Positions 26,604-34,992 of a stretch of DNA of 64,000 nt are shown piece after piece; position 1 is the first letter of the stretch; each line of letters starts with the position of its first letter. A model generated the notes under the pieces. It did no database searches and was not told the DNA's origin. It saw only the letters and a list, made by a program, of their open reading frames with translations. The DNA lies in assembly GCA_026391005.1 (NCBI GenBank), contig JAPLEV010000005.1, positions 1 through 64,000 on the forward strand. Reading direction: 5' to 3'. Position numbers and translations under genes: made by a program. The stretch comes from Flavobacteriia bacterium. Its GTDB lineage: Bacteria > Bacteroidota > Bacteroidia > Flavobacteriales_D > Crocinitomicaceae.

Positions 26604-27329
26604 TTAATCCACTTCTCCTATTAAATTGAACGTTTCCTTTGCCGCATTTTGTTCTGCTTCTTTCTTATTTCCGCCTGTCCCGGCTCCATAAGTAGCTTGG
26701 TTGATTCTGACTTCAATATCATATTTATTAATTCCTTGTTGTTTTGTCTCATTAACAAGAAAAAATTCAAGGGCGAGGTGTTTTTTTTGGCACCAAATAA
26801 TTAAACGAGACTTAAAATCAACTTCTTCTTCTAATAATTTATTTATATCGACAAATTTCCTTAATACGCAATTACGGACACTCTCTTTAACTTGTTTATA
26901 GCCCCCATCTAAATAAAGCGCACCCATTAGGGCTTCAAAAGCATTTCCTTCGATTGATGAAAGGTTGATTGATCGAGCGGTGCTATAGTTAAGATAATGG
27001 CGAATCCCCATTTTCTCCCCAATTTCAGATAAGTTTTTGCGGTTAACAATTTTCGATTTCAAGGTTGTTAGGTAGCCCTCGTCGTTACCAGGGTACTTTT
27101 CATATAAGTATTCTGCTATCACGGCATCTAGAATAGCATCACCCAAGAATTCTAGTCGCTCATTTGACTCTTCTACTTCATTATTGCCAGTAATAGACTT
27201 ATGTGATAGCGCTTTTATGAATAGAGCAAGATTTTTTGGACGGTAACCGAAAGATTGAATAATGAAACGAGTCAATTTAATCTCTTGAGTAGATTTTTTC
27301 TCTGCAAATAAGGCTCTAATAAATCCCAA
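26604..27329 (-). CDS. rnc: Ribonuclease III
   Basis: RNase III cuts double-stranded RNA, including rRNA precursors. The 241-residue protein has the nine-residue signature E-R-L-E-F-L-G-D-A with acidic metal ligands near residue 60, a second acidic cluster E-A-L-M-G-A-L-Y-L-D near 130, and a C-terminal double-stranded RNA-binding domain ending in K-K-E-A-E-Q-N-A-A. It follows fabF by three bases on the same strand; acpP-fabF-rnc is a widely conserved bacterial order. Confidence 0.96.
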   Translation of the reverse strand: MGFIRALFAEKKSTQEIKLTRFIIQSFGYRPKNLALFIKALSHKSITGNNEVEESNERLEFLGDAILDAVIAEYLYEKYPGNDEGYLTTLKSKIVNRKNLSEIGEKMGIRHYLNYSTARSINLSSIEGNAFEALMGALYLDGGYKQVKESVRNCVLRKFVDINKLLEEEVDFKSRLIIWCQKKHLALEFFLVNETKQQGINKYDIEVRINQATYGAGTGGNKKEAEQNAAKETFNLIGEVD

Positions 27330-27332
27330 TGA

Positions 27333-28583
27333 CTAAAGGAATTTTTTAACAATTACGCTGGTATTATGTCCACCAAATCCAAATGTATTTGACATGGCAA
27401 CATTTACGGTTCTTTCTTGTGCTTTGTTAAAAGTGAAATTAAGTTTCGGGTTTAATTCTGGGTCGTCTGTAAAGTGGTTAATGGTAGGGGGCACAATGTT
27501 ATTTTTGACACTTAGAACGCAAGCAATAGCCTCTATTGCACCGGCAGCCCCAAGCAAATGTCCCGTCATGGATTTCGTTGAGCTGATGTTTAAATTATAG
27601 GCATGTTCTCCAAAGACAGCTTCAATAGCTTTTACTTCAGCAATATCTCCTAATGGGGTAGACGTGCCATGTACATTGACATAATCAACGGAAGATGGGT
27701 TCATCTCTGCATCTTCTAGAGCGGCAATCATTGTATTTCTTGCGCCAATTCCTTCAGGATGTGGCGCTGTCATGTGATAAGCGTCACCAGACATTCCTCC
27801 CCCCGCTACCTCAGCATATATTTTCGCACCTCGTTTTAGTGCATGCTCAAGTTCTTCCAAAATCAAGGCGCCAGCACCTTCTCCCAATACAAATCCATCA
27901 CGATCCAAATCAAATGGTCGTGATGCGGTTTCTGGGGAATCATTTCGCGTAGAAAGCGCCTTTAAGGCATTAAATCCACCCATTCCCATTTGATTAACAG
28001 CCGCCTCTGATCCGCCAGTAACAATAGCATCGGCTTTACCTAGGCGAATTAAGTTAAATGCATCTATGATGGCATTGGTTGCGGACGCACAAGCAGAAAC
28101 AGTAACGTAGTTAGGACCACGAAGACCATATTTTATCGAAATATGTCCCGAGGCAATATCAGCAATCATTTTAGGAATAAAAAACGGGTTAAATCTTGGC
28201 GTTCCATCCCCCCCAAAGAAGTTTTGTGCTTCGTCTTGAAATGTTTTAAGTCCACCAACTCCAGATCCCCAAACGACACCAATACGGTCGCAGTTTGGGT
28301 TGCTTTCCATAAGTTTAGCGTCTTCCAAAGCTTGTGTTGCAGAAACCAGCGCATATTGAGAAAACTGATCTAGTTTTCTCGCTTCTTTTCGATCTAAGTG
28401 GTCTTCAATATTAAATCCCTTAAGTTCACACGCAAAGTGTGTTTTAAACAATGAAGCATCAAACTGCTTTATAATAGCTGCACCACTTTTTCCTGCCAGA
28501 AGGCTTGTCCAAAAAGAATTTATATCGTTGCCAATGGGCGTTAAAGCACCAAGACCTGTTATTACTACACGTTTAAGTTGCAT
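27333..28583 (-). CDS. fabF: Beta-ketoacyl-ACP synthase II
   Basis: FabF condenses malonyl-ACP with acyl-ACP in fatty acid elongation. The 416-residue protein shows the Cys-His-His triad of the thiolase fold: C in V-S-A-C-A-S-A near residue 166, H in V-H-G-T-S-T-P-L-G-D near 306, and H in M-T-G-H-L-L-G-A-A-G near 343. Its length matches the family (about 412). It lies between acpP (25-base gap) and rnc (3-base gap), forming a fatty-acid operon. Confidence 0.97.
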   Translation of the reverse strand: MQLKRVVITGLGALTPIGNDINSFWTSLLAGKSGAAIIKQFDASLFKTHFACELKGFNIEDHLDRKEARKLDQFSQYALVSATQALEDAKLMESNPNCDRIGVVWGSGVGGLKTFQDEAQNFFGGDGTPRFNPFFIPKMIADIASGHISIKYGLRGPNYVTVSACASATNAIIDAFNLIRLGKADAIVTGGSEAAVNQMGMGGFNALKALSTRNDSPETASRPFDLDRDGFVLGEGAGALILEELEHALKRGAKIYAEVAGGGMSGDAYHMTAPHPEGIGARNTMIAALEDAEMNPSSVDYVNVHGTSTPLGDIAEVKAIEAVFGEHAYNLNISSTKSMTGHLLGAAGAIEAIACVLSVKNNIVPPTINHFTDDPELNPKLNFTFNKAQERTVNVAMSNTFGFGGHNTSVIVKKFL

Positions 28584-28608
28584 ATTACGTTAAATAAAGA
28601 TGAAATCC

Positions 28609-28845
28609 TTATTTATGATTTTTTTCAATATAGGCGATTGCATCACCAACAGTCTGAATTCCCTCTGCTTGATCATCTGGAATAGAGATGTTAAAAGATT
28701 TTTCAAATTCCATGATTAATTCAACGGTATCAAGAGAATCCGCTCCTAAATCATTTGTAAAACTAGCCTCATTGGTAACTTCTGCTTGATCTACATTCAG
28801 TTTATCAACAATAATTGCAATAACTTGATCTTTAATTTCAGACAT
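28609..28845 (-). CDS. acpP: Acyl carrier protein
   Basis: ACP carries growing fatty acyl chains on phosphopantetheine attached to S37 in the D-L-G-A-D-S-L-D motif. I set the start at the ATG at 28845, giving 78 residues beginning M-S-E-I-K-D-Q-V, the normal ACP size. An upstream in-frame start would add a 20-residue basic extension that no ACP has. The protein is strongly acidic, as expected. A TTTCTTTG sequence (28876-28883, minus) is a possible -7 box. Confidence 0.97.
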   Translation of the reverse strand: MSEIKDQVIAIIVDKLNVDQAEVTNEASFTNDLGADSLDTVELIMEFEKSFNISIPDDQAEGIQTVGDAIAYIEKNHK

Positions 28846-28970
28846 CTTTTTCGCTTTTAGTTTAATTTTAAGATGCAAAGAAAAAAATAAACGAGCAAAT
28901 AACAAAATAAATCCTCCTTTTTTTATTTTTAATTAAGTTTCGGCCTGAAGTTTATCCAAGATCTTATCCT

Positions 28971-28978
28971 TAAATTTG
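28971..28978 (+). promoter_or_regulatory. -7 box (TAAATTTG) of purN
   Basis: A perfect TAnnTTTG match ends four bases before the GTG start of purN, predicting a leaderless transcript that starts at or next to the start codon. Only a weak -33 candidate (TTTA at 28951) is visible. Confidence 0.5.
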
Positions 28979-28982
28979 CAAG

Positions 28983-29567
28983 GTGAACAGAATTAAAAAT
29001 ATAGCCGTTTTTATTTCCGGAAAGGGAACAAATGCAAAAAACATTATTTCTTACTACCATAACTCAACTAAGATAAAGGTCAAATTTGTTTTTTCAACGA
29101 AGGAAAATGATGATGTTGCAGATTTTTGTGGGCAACATGGGGTAGCATTTTTTATTGAAAAAGAACAATCAAAACAAAGCGAGAAACAGCAAAAACTATG
29201 TTTTGATCAGGAAGTTGATTGGGTAATTTTAGCGGGATATTTAAAACAAATAGGCCCAGAACTAATTTCCTGCCTAGCTGAGAGAATAATTAATTTACAC
29301 CCCGCCCTTTTACCAAAATTTGGTGGCAAAGGAATGTATGGAAAAAACGTTCACAATGCTGTAATAGCAGCTAAAGAGACGAAATCGGGCATAACAATAC
29401 ATCGTGTTAATGAAGTTTTCGATGAGGGGAAGATTTTACTGCAATTCGAATGTTTGGTTGATCGAAATGATACGGCGGAATCGTTAGAAGAAAAGATACA
29501 AGTATTAGAAAGAAATCATTTTCCAGAAGCAATTTCGCGCATCATCCAGGGCGAAAGTGGCTATTGA
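28983..29567 (+). CDS. purN: Phosphoribosylglycinamide formyltransferase
   Basis: PurN transfers a formyl group from 10-formyl-tetrahydrofolate to GAR in purine synthesis. The 194-residue protein has the family's opening I-A-V-F-I-S-G-x-G-T-N, the H-P-A-L-L-P motif with the catalytic asparagine (I-N-L-H-P) near residue 110, and the D-E-G motif after H-R-V-N-E-V-F. A GTG start is used; there is no in-frame ATG before the glycine-rich loop. The last seven bases overlap the convergent kynU gene. Confidence 0.93.
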   Translation: MNRIKNIAVFISGKGTNAKNIISYYHNSTKIKVKFVFSTKENDDVADFCGQHGVAFFIEKEQSKQSEKQQKLCFDQEVDWVILAGYLKQIGPELISCLAERIINLHPALLPKFGGKGMYGKNVHNAVIAAKETKSGITIHRVNEVFDEGKILLQFECLVDRNDTAESLEEKIQVLERNHFPEAISRIIQGESGY

Positions 29568-30835
29568 ATCGCCTCCTCTAAATATTTACCAAACCAATAG
29601 CAATCTTCAAAACGATTGTACAAGGGAGCCGGAGCAACTCGAATAACGTTGGGTTCTCGCCAATCAGTAATCACACCCCTATTTGTTAGTTCATCATGTA
29701 CTTCTTTTCCTTTTCCATGCAACAGAAGAGATAATTGAGACCCTCTTCTTTTAGGGTCGCTTGGAGTTATGATTTCAATTGAACAAAGGGCTTGGTTTTT
29801 TTTAGATACATTTAAAATGACATTTTCTAAATAACCGGTCAGTAGTGTTCTTTTTTGTGAAATTCGATCCATTCCAGCGCGCTCAAAAATCTCAAGTGAA
29901 GCAAGTTGAGCAGCCATCCCTAATACAGGAGCATTACTCAATTGCCATCCTTCAGCACCGGGGATTGGATGAAAACCAGGTGTCATTTGAAAACGACTTT
30001 CTTTGTCGTGTCCCCACCACCCTGCAAACCGAGGCAATGTTTTATCATTAGCATGTCTTTCGTGAACAAAAAATCCAGAAACACCTCCTGGTGATGAGTT
30101 AAGGTATTTATAACCACACCATGCGGCAAAATCAAGACCCCAATCATGAAGTGAAAGCATAACATTGCCTGCAGCGTGCGCTAAATCAAATCCAACTTTT
30201 GCACCAACTGAATGTCCAGCCGCAGTAATAGATTTCATGTCAAATAATTGCCCGGTATAATAGTTTACCCCCCCAATCATTACAAGTGCTAATTGATCTC
30301 CTAATTCAATTATTTTACTAATAATATCCTCCTCTCGGATGATGTTTTCTCCTTCTCTTGGGCTAATTTCAACTAAATCTTCAGCATTTAGGCCATGAAA
30401 GTTAATTTGAGAAGCAAGCGCATATTGATCACTTGGAAAGGCCTTAGCTTCACATAAAATTTTAGACCTTCTTCCTTTTGGTTGAAAAAAAGAGACCAAT
30501 AGCAAGTGTAGGTTTGTTGTTAGTGAATGTGTTACCACTACTTCAATTGGTTTTGCCCCAACAATTTTTGCCATCATTTTCGTTAGGTTTTCATGGTAAG
30601 AGTACCAAGGTCTTCGCGATAAAAAATGGCCTTCTACACCGTATTTCCCCCAGTCGTCTAGTTCCTCAAGAATATATTTTTTTGCGTTTTTTGGTTGTAA
30701 CCCAAGCGAATTCCCCGTAAAGTAGCGGACTTCTTTTTCGTGAAACGTTGGAAAAATAAATTCTTCTCGAAAAGAATTTAAAGGATCTTGTTGATCAAGG
30801 GATTTTGCAAACTCAAGCGATGAATCAAAAAACAT
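29561..30835 (-). CDS. kynU: Kynureninase
   Basis: KynU cleaves kynurenine or 3-hydroxykynurenine to anthranilate or 3-hydroxyanthranilate plus alanine. The 424-residue PLP enzyme has a Y-F-T-G-N-S-L-G-L-Q opening, D-L-A-H-A-A-G-N and the PLP-lysine motif W-C-G-Y-K-Y-L-N-S-S-P-G-G. An in-frame opening continues upstream to 31099 but would run through hemL on the other strand and adds nothing like a kynureninase, so the ATG at 30835 is chosen. A perfect -7 box at 30868-30875 agrees. No other gene of the kynurenine route is in the window. Confidence 0.93.
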   Translation of the reverse strand: MFFDSSLEFAKSLDQQDPLNSFREEFIFPTFHEKEVRYFTGNSLGLQPKNAKKYILEELDDWGKYGVEGHFLSRRPWYSYHENLTKMMAKIVGAKPIEVVVTHSLTTNLHLLLVSFFQPKGRRSKILCEAKAFPSDQYALASQINFHGLNAEDLVEISPREGENIIREEDIISKIIELGDQLALVMIGGVNYYTGQLFDMKSITAAGHSVGAKVGFDLAHAAGNVMLSLHDWGLDFAAWCGYKYLNSSPGGVSGFFVHERHANDKTLPRFAGWWGHDKESRFQMTPGFHPIPGAEGWQLSNAPVLGMAAQLASLEIFERAGMDRISQKRTLLTGYLENVILNVSKKNQALCSIEIITPSDPKRRGSQLSLLLHGKGKEVHDELTNRGVITDWREPNVIRVAPAPLYNRFEDCYWFGKYLEEAIQ

Positions 30836-30852
30836 ATGCAGTTGAAATTTGT

Positions 30853-30860
30853 TATTTTTG
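30853..30860 (+). promoter_or_regulatory. -7 box (TATTTTTG) of hemL
   Basis: This perfect TAnnTTTG match lies 24 bases before the hemL ATG, inside the 49-base divergent gap between kynU and hemL. No -33 TTTG is at a normal distance. Confidence 0.45.
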
Positions 30861-30867
30861 TAAACGT

Positions 30868-30875
30868 CAAAGATA
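30868..30875 (-). promoter_or_regulatory. -7 box (TATCTTTG) of kynU
   Basis: A perfect match on the minus strand, 32 bases before the kynU ATG. It lies only seven bases from the hemL box, so RNA polymerase can occupy just one of the two promoters at a time. Confidence 0.45.
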
Positions 30876-30884
30876 AACAAGAAA

Positions 30885-32186
30885 ATGAGTGAAATTAATA
30901 GGTCGGCATCGAAAGAATTATACAACACTGCAAAAACATATTTTCCGGGTGGGGTAAATTCTCCCGTGCGCGCATTTAAATCGGTAGGGGGAACGCCCCT
31001 TTTTATTAAAAAAGGCAATGGGCCATATCTTTGGGATGAGGACGATAATAAATACATAGATTTTTGTTGCAGTTGGGGCCCATTGATTTTGGGACACAAT
31101 CATCCAGATATTTTTAATGAAACAGTAGCGGCTCTTGCAAATGGGGCAACTTTTGGCGCACCAACAAAAAAAGAAAATGAATTGGCTGCCATTATTTTAA
31201 AGAATATTCCTTTTATTGATAAACTTCGTTTTGTTTCATCGGGAACAGAAGCGGTGATGTCTGCGATACGACTAGCAAGAGGAGCGAGCGGTAAAAGTAA
31301 GTTAGTTAAATTTGAAGGTTGTTACCATGGACACGTAGACTCTTTAATGGTTAAGGCGGGAAGTGGTTTGATCACATTAGGAACATCTTCTAGCGCTGGC
31401 GTACCAGAAGCATTGGCGAATGAAACAATTGTGCTACCACTTAACGATTTAACAATATTAAGCGATACCCTCCATGCTCATTTTGCCGAAATAGCTGCGG
31501 TTATTATTGAACCAATACCCGCGAATAATGGCCTACTTTTACAAGACAAAACTTTTTTACTTTCATTACGCGCTCTTTGTACGAAGTTAGGTATCCTTTT
31601 AATCTTTGATGAGGTTATATCGGGTTTTAGAGTTGCTTTTGGTGGAGCTGCGGCTTTTTATGGTATTACCCCGGATATTGTGACTTATGGTAAAATTATG
31701 GGGGGTGGGCTACCGGTAGGTGCTTATGGTGCTAGCAACGAGCTTATGGCTAACATTTCTCCCGAAGGGCCCGTATATCAGGCAGGCACGCTTTCTGGAA
31801 ACCCCGTTGCGATGGCCGCGGGAATTGCGCAATTAACCAATTGCTTAAAACCAAATTTTTATGAGTTATTAGCGTCAAAAACATTAAAATTTGTTTCTGT
31901 GATTAATAATCACGCGCGTAATAAAGGATATGCCTTCGAAATTTTTTCGATAGGTTCGATTTTCTGGTTGTCTTTTAGTGATAACAAAAGAATTGCCGCT
32001 GCAGACCAAATAAATCCAGATATGCAAAACTTTAATATGCTCCACAAATCACTTCTAGAACACGGAATTTATATTGGTCCAAGCGGTTATGAAGTGGGAT
32101 TTGTTTCGGAGGCACACAGTGAAGAAGTTTTAAATGTTGCATCAGAGAGATTTTGTGCATCTTTGGATGTAATTTTTTCTAAATAA
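30885..32186 (+). CDS. hemL: Glutamate-1-semialdehyde 2,1-aminomutase
   Basis: HemL makes 5-aminolevulinate, the first committed precursor of heme, in the C5 pathway. The 433-residue class III PLP enzyme has P-G-G-V-N-S-P-V-R-A near residue 21, S-S-G-T-E-A at 118-123, the cofactor D-E-V at 242-244, and the PLP lysine K270 in Y-G-K-I-M-G-G-G-L-P-V-G-A. The length is normal. Its stop overlaps the next ATG (TAATG), so the epimerase gene is probably translationally coupled. Confidence 0.96.
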   Translation: MSEINRSASKELYNTAKTYFPGGVNSPVRAFKSVGGTPLFIKKGNGPYLWDEDDNKYIDFCCSWGPLILGHNHPDIFNETVAALANGATFGAPTKKENELAAIILKNIPFIDKLRFVSSGTEAVMSAIRLARGASGKSKLVKFEGCYHGHVDSLMVKAGSGLITLGTSSSAGVPEALANETIVLPLNDLTILSDTLHAHFAEIAAVIIEPIPANNGLLLQDKTFLLSLRALCTKLGILLIFDEVISGFRVAFGGAAAFYGITPDIVTYGKIMGGGLPVGAYGASNELMANISPEGPVYQAGTLSGNPVAMAAGIAQLTNCLKPNFYELLASKTLKFVSVINNHARNKGYAFEIFSIGSIFWLSFSDNKRIAAADQINPDMQNFNMLHKSLLEHGIYIGPSGYEVGFVSEAHSEEVLNVASERFCASLDVIFSK

Positions 32187-33184
32187 TGATTTTAGTAACG
32201 GGCGGAACAGGTCTTGTGGGTAGTCACTTGTTGTGTGAATTAACACAGCAAAATCAATTTATTCGTGCTAGCTATCGCACTGAGATTAAAAAAGAGGAAA
32301 CGAGAAAGTTATTTGAATTTTATTTTCAAGAAAAAGCGCAAGAATTTTTTAGTAAAATAGAATGGGTAAAAGCAGACATTCTCTCGATTCCCTCGTTAAA
32401 CGATTTATTTGTAGGCGTTTCATATGTTTATCATTGTGCCGCATTGGTATCTTTCCATAAAATAGACTTCTACACCTGCTTGAAAGTAAATCGCCAGGGA
32501 ACGGCAAATATTGTTAATATGTGCCTTAGTTACAATGTTAAAAAGCTTTGTTATGTTAGTTCAACGGCCGCCTTGGGTTATAACACCAATGGATTAACCG
32601 ACGAAACAACGATGTGGAAGCCCGGCAAAGAGGTTTCTGGTTATTCAATTTCAAAATACAGTGCTGAAAAAGAAGTGTGGCGAGGAATAGAAGAGGGATT
32701 GTCAGCCGTTATGATTAATCCATGTGTCATTTTGGGTCCTGGAAATTGGAATGATGGTTCCCTCTCGATTTTTAAAACATCCTCAAAAGGAATCTCATTT
32801 TATCCCACAGGATCAAATGCCATTGTCGATGTGCGAGATGTGGTTTCTTGTTTGCTATTCTTTATGAATTCTCCGATCGAAAACCAACGATTTCTTTGTA
32901 CGGGTCAAAATATTAGTTTTAAAAATCTGCAAACAGAATTAGCGATTTGCTTTAATAAAAAACCCCCAAACATAAAATCACCGCGTACAATAACACTCAT
33001 ATTTGCGTCATTTTCCGAGGTAATTAATTTATTTTTGCGAAAAAGAAGCGGATTAACCATTGAATCGGCTTACTCAGCTTATAAAAACATAAGTTACGAC
33101 AACAGTCGAATTATAGCAACAACGGGTCACACATTTACACCAATAAGCGAAACATTAACTCACGCAATTAAAGGAAGGATTTAA
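32186..33184 (+). CDS. NAD-dependent epimerase/dehydratase (extended SDR)
   Basis: The 332-residue protein starts with the extended-SDR cofactor loop T-G-G-T-G-L-V-G-S-H (residues 5-14), has a serine in V-S-S-T-A-A-L-G near 125 and the catalytic Y-S-I-S-K-Y-S-A-E-K near 155 (Y-x-x-x-K). It resembles dihydroflavonol-reductase-like and HpnA-like members; the substrate is not readable. It overlaps hemL by one base and is followed after 10 bases by the carotenoid genes, so a role in pigment or terpenoid metabolism is possible but only from context. Confidence 0.88.
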   Translation: MILVTGGTGLVGSHLLCELTQQNQFIRASYRTEIKKEETRKLFEFYFQEKAQEFFSKIEWVKADILSIPSLNDLFVGVSYVYHCAALVSFHKIDFYTCLKVNRQGTANIVNMCLSYNVKKLCYVSSTAALGYNTNGLTDETTMWKPGKEVSGYSISKYSAEKEVWRGIEEGLSAVMINPCVILGPGNWNDGSLSIFKTSSKGISFYPTGSNAIVDVRDVVSCLLFFMNSPIENQRFLCTGQNISFKNLQTELAICFNKKPPNIKSPRTITLIFASFSEVINLFLRKRSGLTIESAYSAYKNISYDNSRIIATTGHTFTPISETLTHAIKGRI

Positions 33185-33194
33185 TAACCAAAGC

Positions 33195-33833
33195 ATGCAA
33201 ATAGAAGCGTCAAAGAAAGAGAGATTAGTTATTATTATTTTGTCGATTCTTTACGTTGTAGGTTTTTTCGGAAGCATTATACCAGGATATAAAGCCACAT
33301 TTCTTTCCCTGTCGCCAATTACATTGTGTCTTTCCTTTATCGCGATTGTGCTTTGTACAAAGCCCCCAAAAACACCAACGTTCTTATTTCTTGCTTTTGC
33401 TGGCGTAGTTGGATTCATCGCGGAGTTTATCGGTGTGAACACTGGTCTTTTGTTTGGTAGTTATCGCTACCTAACTAATTTAGGCGTAAAAATAGCAGGC
33501 GTACCCCTTATCATCTCAGTTAATTGGGCTATTTTAACGATCGGAGCCGCACACTACGCAATGATTATAAGCCAAAATAAACGAATGCGAATAGCACTTG
33601 CGGCTACTTTTATGTTAATATTTGACATAATTATGGAGCCAGTAGCGATAAAAAGTCAATTTTGGGTTTGGGAGGGAGGGGATATTCCTATCTATAACTA
33701 TGTTTGTTGGTTCATAATTGGATTTATACTACAGTTCATTTATTTTAGTAAGATAAAAGACACCCCGAACAAAGTCTTTATCGCCTTGTTTACAATGATG
33801 TTATTATTTTTCATTTTATTAAATTTGTTCTAA
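33195..33833 (+). CDS. CruF-like carotenoid biosynthesis protein (DUF422)
   Basis: The 212-residue polytopic protein has about seven helices and the family motifs G-x-N-T-G-L-L-F-G-x-Y-x-Y (near residue 80) and M-E-P-V-A-I-K-x-x-F-W-x-W (near 155). CruF adds water across the terminal double bond of a psi end group, giving a 1-hydroxy carotenoid. It is followed with a one-base overlap by crtZ, which strongly supports the pigment role. Exact substrate and product are inferred. Start ATG at 33195 gives a full-length protein. Confidence 0.85.
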   Translation: MQIEASKKERLVIIILSILYVVGFFGSIIPGYKATFLSLSPITLCLSFIAIVLCTKPPKTPTFLFLAFAGVVGFIAEFIGVNTGLLFGSYRYLTNLGVKIAGVPLIISVNWAILTIGAAHYAMIISQNKRMRIALAATFMLIFDIIMEPVAIKSQFWVWEGGDIPIYNYVCWFIIGFILQFIYFSKIKDTPNKVFIALFTMMLLFFILLNLF

Positions 33834-34312
33834 TGTATTGGTGGGGCCCTTTTCTTTTAATCTTAACTTTTTTTATCATGGAGTTCATGGCTTGGTGCAC
33901 CCATAAGTTTTTGATGCATGGAAGCATGTGGTTTTTTCATAGGGATCACCACCAAGTTGAGCCAGGTTTTATGGAGAAAAACGACATTTTTTTTCTTATT
34001 TATGCCATTCCTTCTTGGCTCTGTATCATGTTAGGCATGATGTTCAACTATTATATTCCTGTATGGATAGGTTATGGAATAGCCGCCTATGGTTTGGCCT
34101 ATTTTTTAATTCACGACGTTTATATTCATCAGCGTTTACGATGGTTAAGAAATATTGATCATCCGTATTTTTATGCCATTCGAAAAGCGCACAAAATTCA
34201 TCATAAAAATACAGGAAAGGAAGAAGGGCAGTGTTTTGGAATGCTATTGGTTCCCCCAAAATTTTATAAAGAGGCTAGAAAAGCTTACCGCAGAAATCAG
34301 CAACCAAAATGA
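33833..34312 (+). CDS. crtZ: Beta-carotene hydroxylase (CrtZ type)
   Basis: CrtZ hydroxylates carbon 3 of beta-ionone rings. The 159-residue membrane protein shows the di-iron histidine clusters of the fatty-acid-hydroxylase superfamily: T-H-K-F-L-M-H-G, H-R-D-H-H, H-D-V-Y-I-H-Q-R and H-K-I-H-H-K-N-T-G-K-E-E-G. These are the canonical CrtZ motifs. It overlaps cruF by one base (TAATG) and the lycopene cyclase by four (ATGA), so the three are translated as a coupled unit. Confidence 0.95.
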   Translation: MYWWGPFLLILTFFIMEFMAWCTHKFLMHGSMWFFHRDHHQVEPGFMEKNDIFFLIYAIPSWLCIMLGMMFNYYIPVWIGYGIAAYGLAYFLIHDVYIHQRLRWLRNIDHPYFYAIRKAHKIHHKNTGKEEGQCFGMLLVPPKFYKEARKAYRRNQQPK

Positions 34313-34992
34313 GTTTGTATGCTTATGTAATTCTATTCTCATTTTTAGGGCCTTTCGCCTTAAGTTTCGATAAGAAGATTGCTTTTTACAAAGAATTCCG
34401 GCATTTGTTTTTCGGTTTAATTATCACCGCCTTTGCTTTTATACTTTGGGACGAATATTTTACTGTCAATAAAATTTGGGGGTTTAACCCCACTTATTTA
34501 CTAAGAATTTATGTTGGTCATTTGCCATTGGAAGAGATTTTATTTTTCCTCATCGTTCCATATAATTGTGTTTTTATTCACCAAGTTTTAAAGGGGTATT
34601 TTCCACAAGTTAAAATGACAATACTTGGCAAATGGTTCTTTATTCTTTTTGGAGCAAGTGGTCTTTTTTTCGCCGTGTATTATTTTAAAAATTGGTACAC
34701 GATGTCTGCTTGTCTAATATCCTTTCTTTTCGCCGTTTGGACGCTACTAAACAAACCGAGTTGGATGGGTAACTTTACCTTTACTTATATAGTTTGCTTA
34801 TTACCCTTTCTTATTGTTAATGGGATCTTGACAGGCGCAATTACCACGGCTCCGATAGTTTGGTATTCCGAGAACCACATTATCGGGTGGAGAATAATCA
34901 CGATTCCCTTTGAGGATTTATATTATAACTTTAGCTTATTATTTCCAATTATTGCTCTTTTCGAAAGAAGTAAAGCAAGGTCATTTCGCTAA
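34309..34992 (+). CDS. Lycopene cyclase, fused CrtYc-CrtYd type
   Basis: The 227-residue protein has seven hydrophobic segments and two copies of the lycopene-cyclase-domain motif: P-L-E-E-I-L-F-F in the first half and P-F-E-D-L-Y-Y in the second. Actinobacteria encode the halves as separate crtYc and crtYd; Bacteroidota and archaea use the fused form, as here. It forms beta-ionone rings on lycopene or a lycopene derivative. Its final 12 bases overlap the convergent nucleotidyltransferase gene. crtB and crtI are not in the window. Confidence 0.9.
   Translation: MSLYAYVILFSFLGPFALSFDKKIAFYKEFRHLFFGLIITAFAFILWDEYFTVNKIWGFNPTYLLRIYVGHLPLEEILFFLIVPYNCVFIHQVLKGYFPQVKMTILGKWFFILFGASGLFFAVYYFKNWYTMSACLISFLFAVWTLLNKPSWMGNFTFTYIVCLLPFLIVNGILTGAITTAPIVWYSENHIIGWRIITIPFEDLYYNFSLLFPIIALFERSKARSFR

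Noticed and set aside
28846-28905. Longer acyl carrier protein with a 20-residue basic N-terminal extension
   Set aside because: Standard ACPs start at M-S-E-I; the extension is basic and atypical.
30836-31099. N-terminal extension of kynureninase to 512 residues
   Set aside because: The extra segment lies antisense to hemL, does not resemble any kynureninase, and is upstream of the kynU -7 box.
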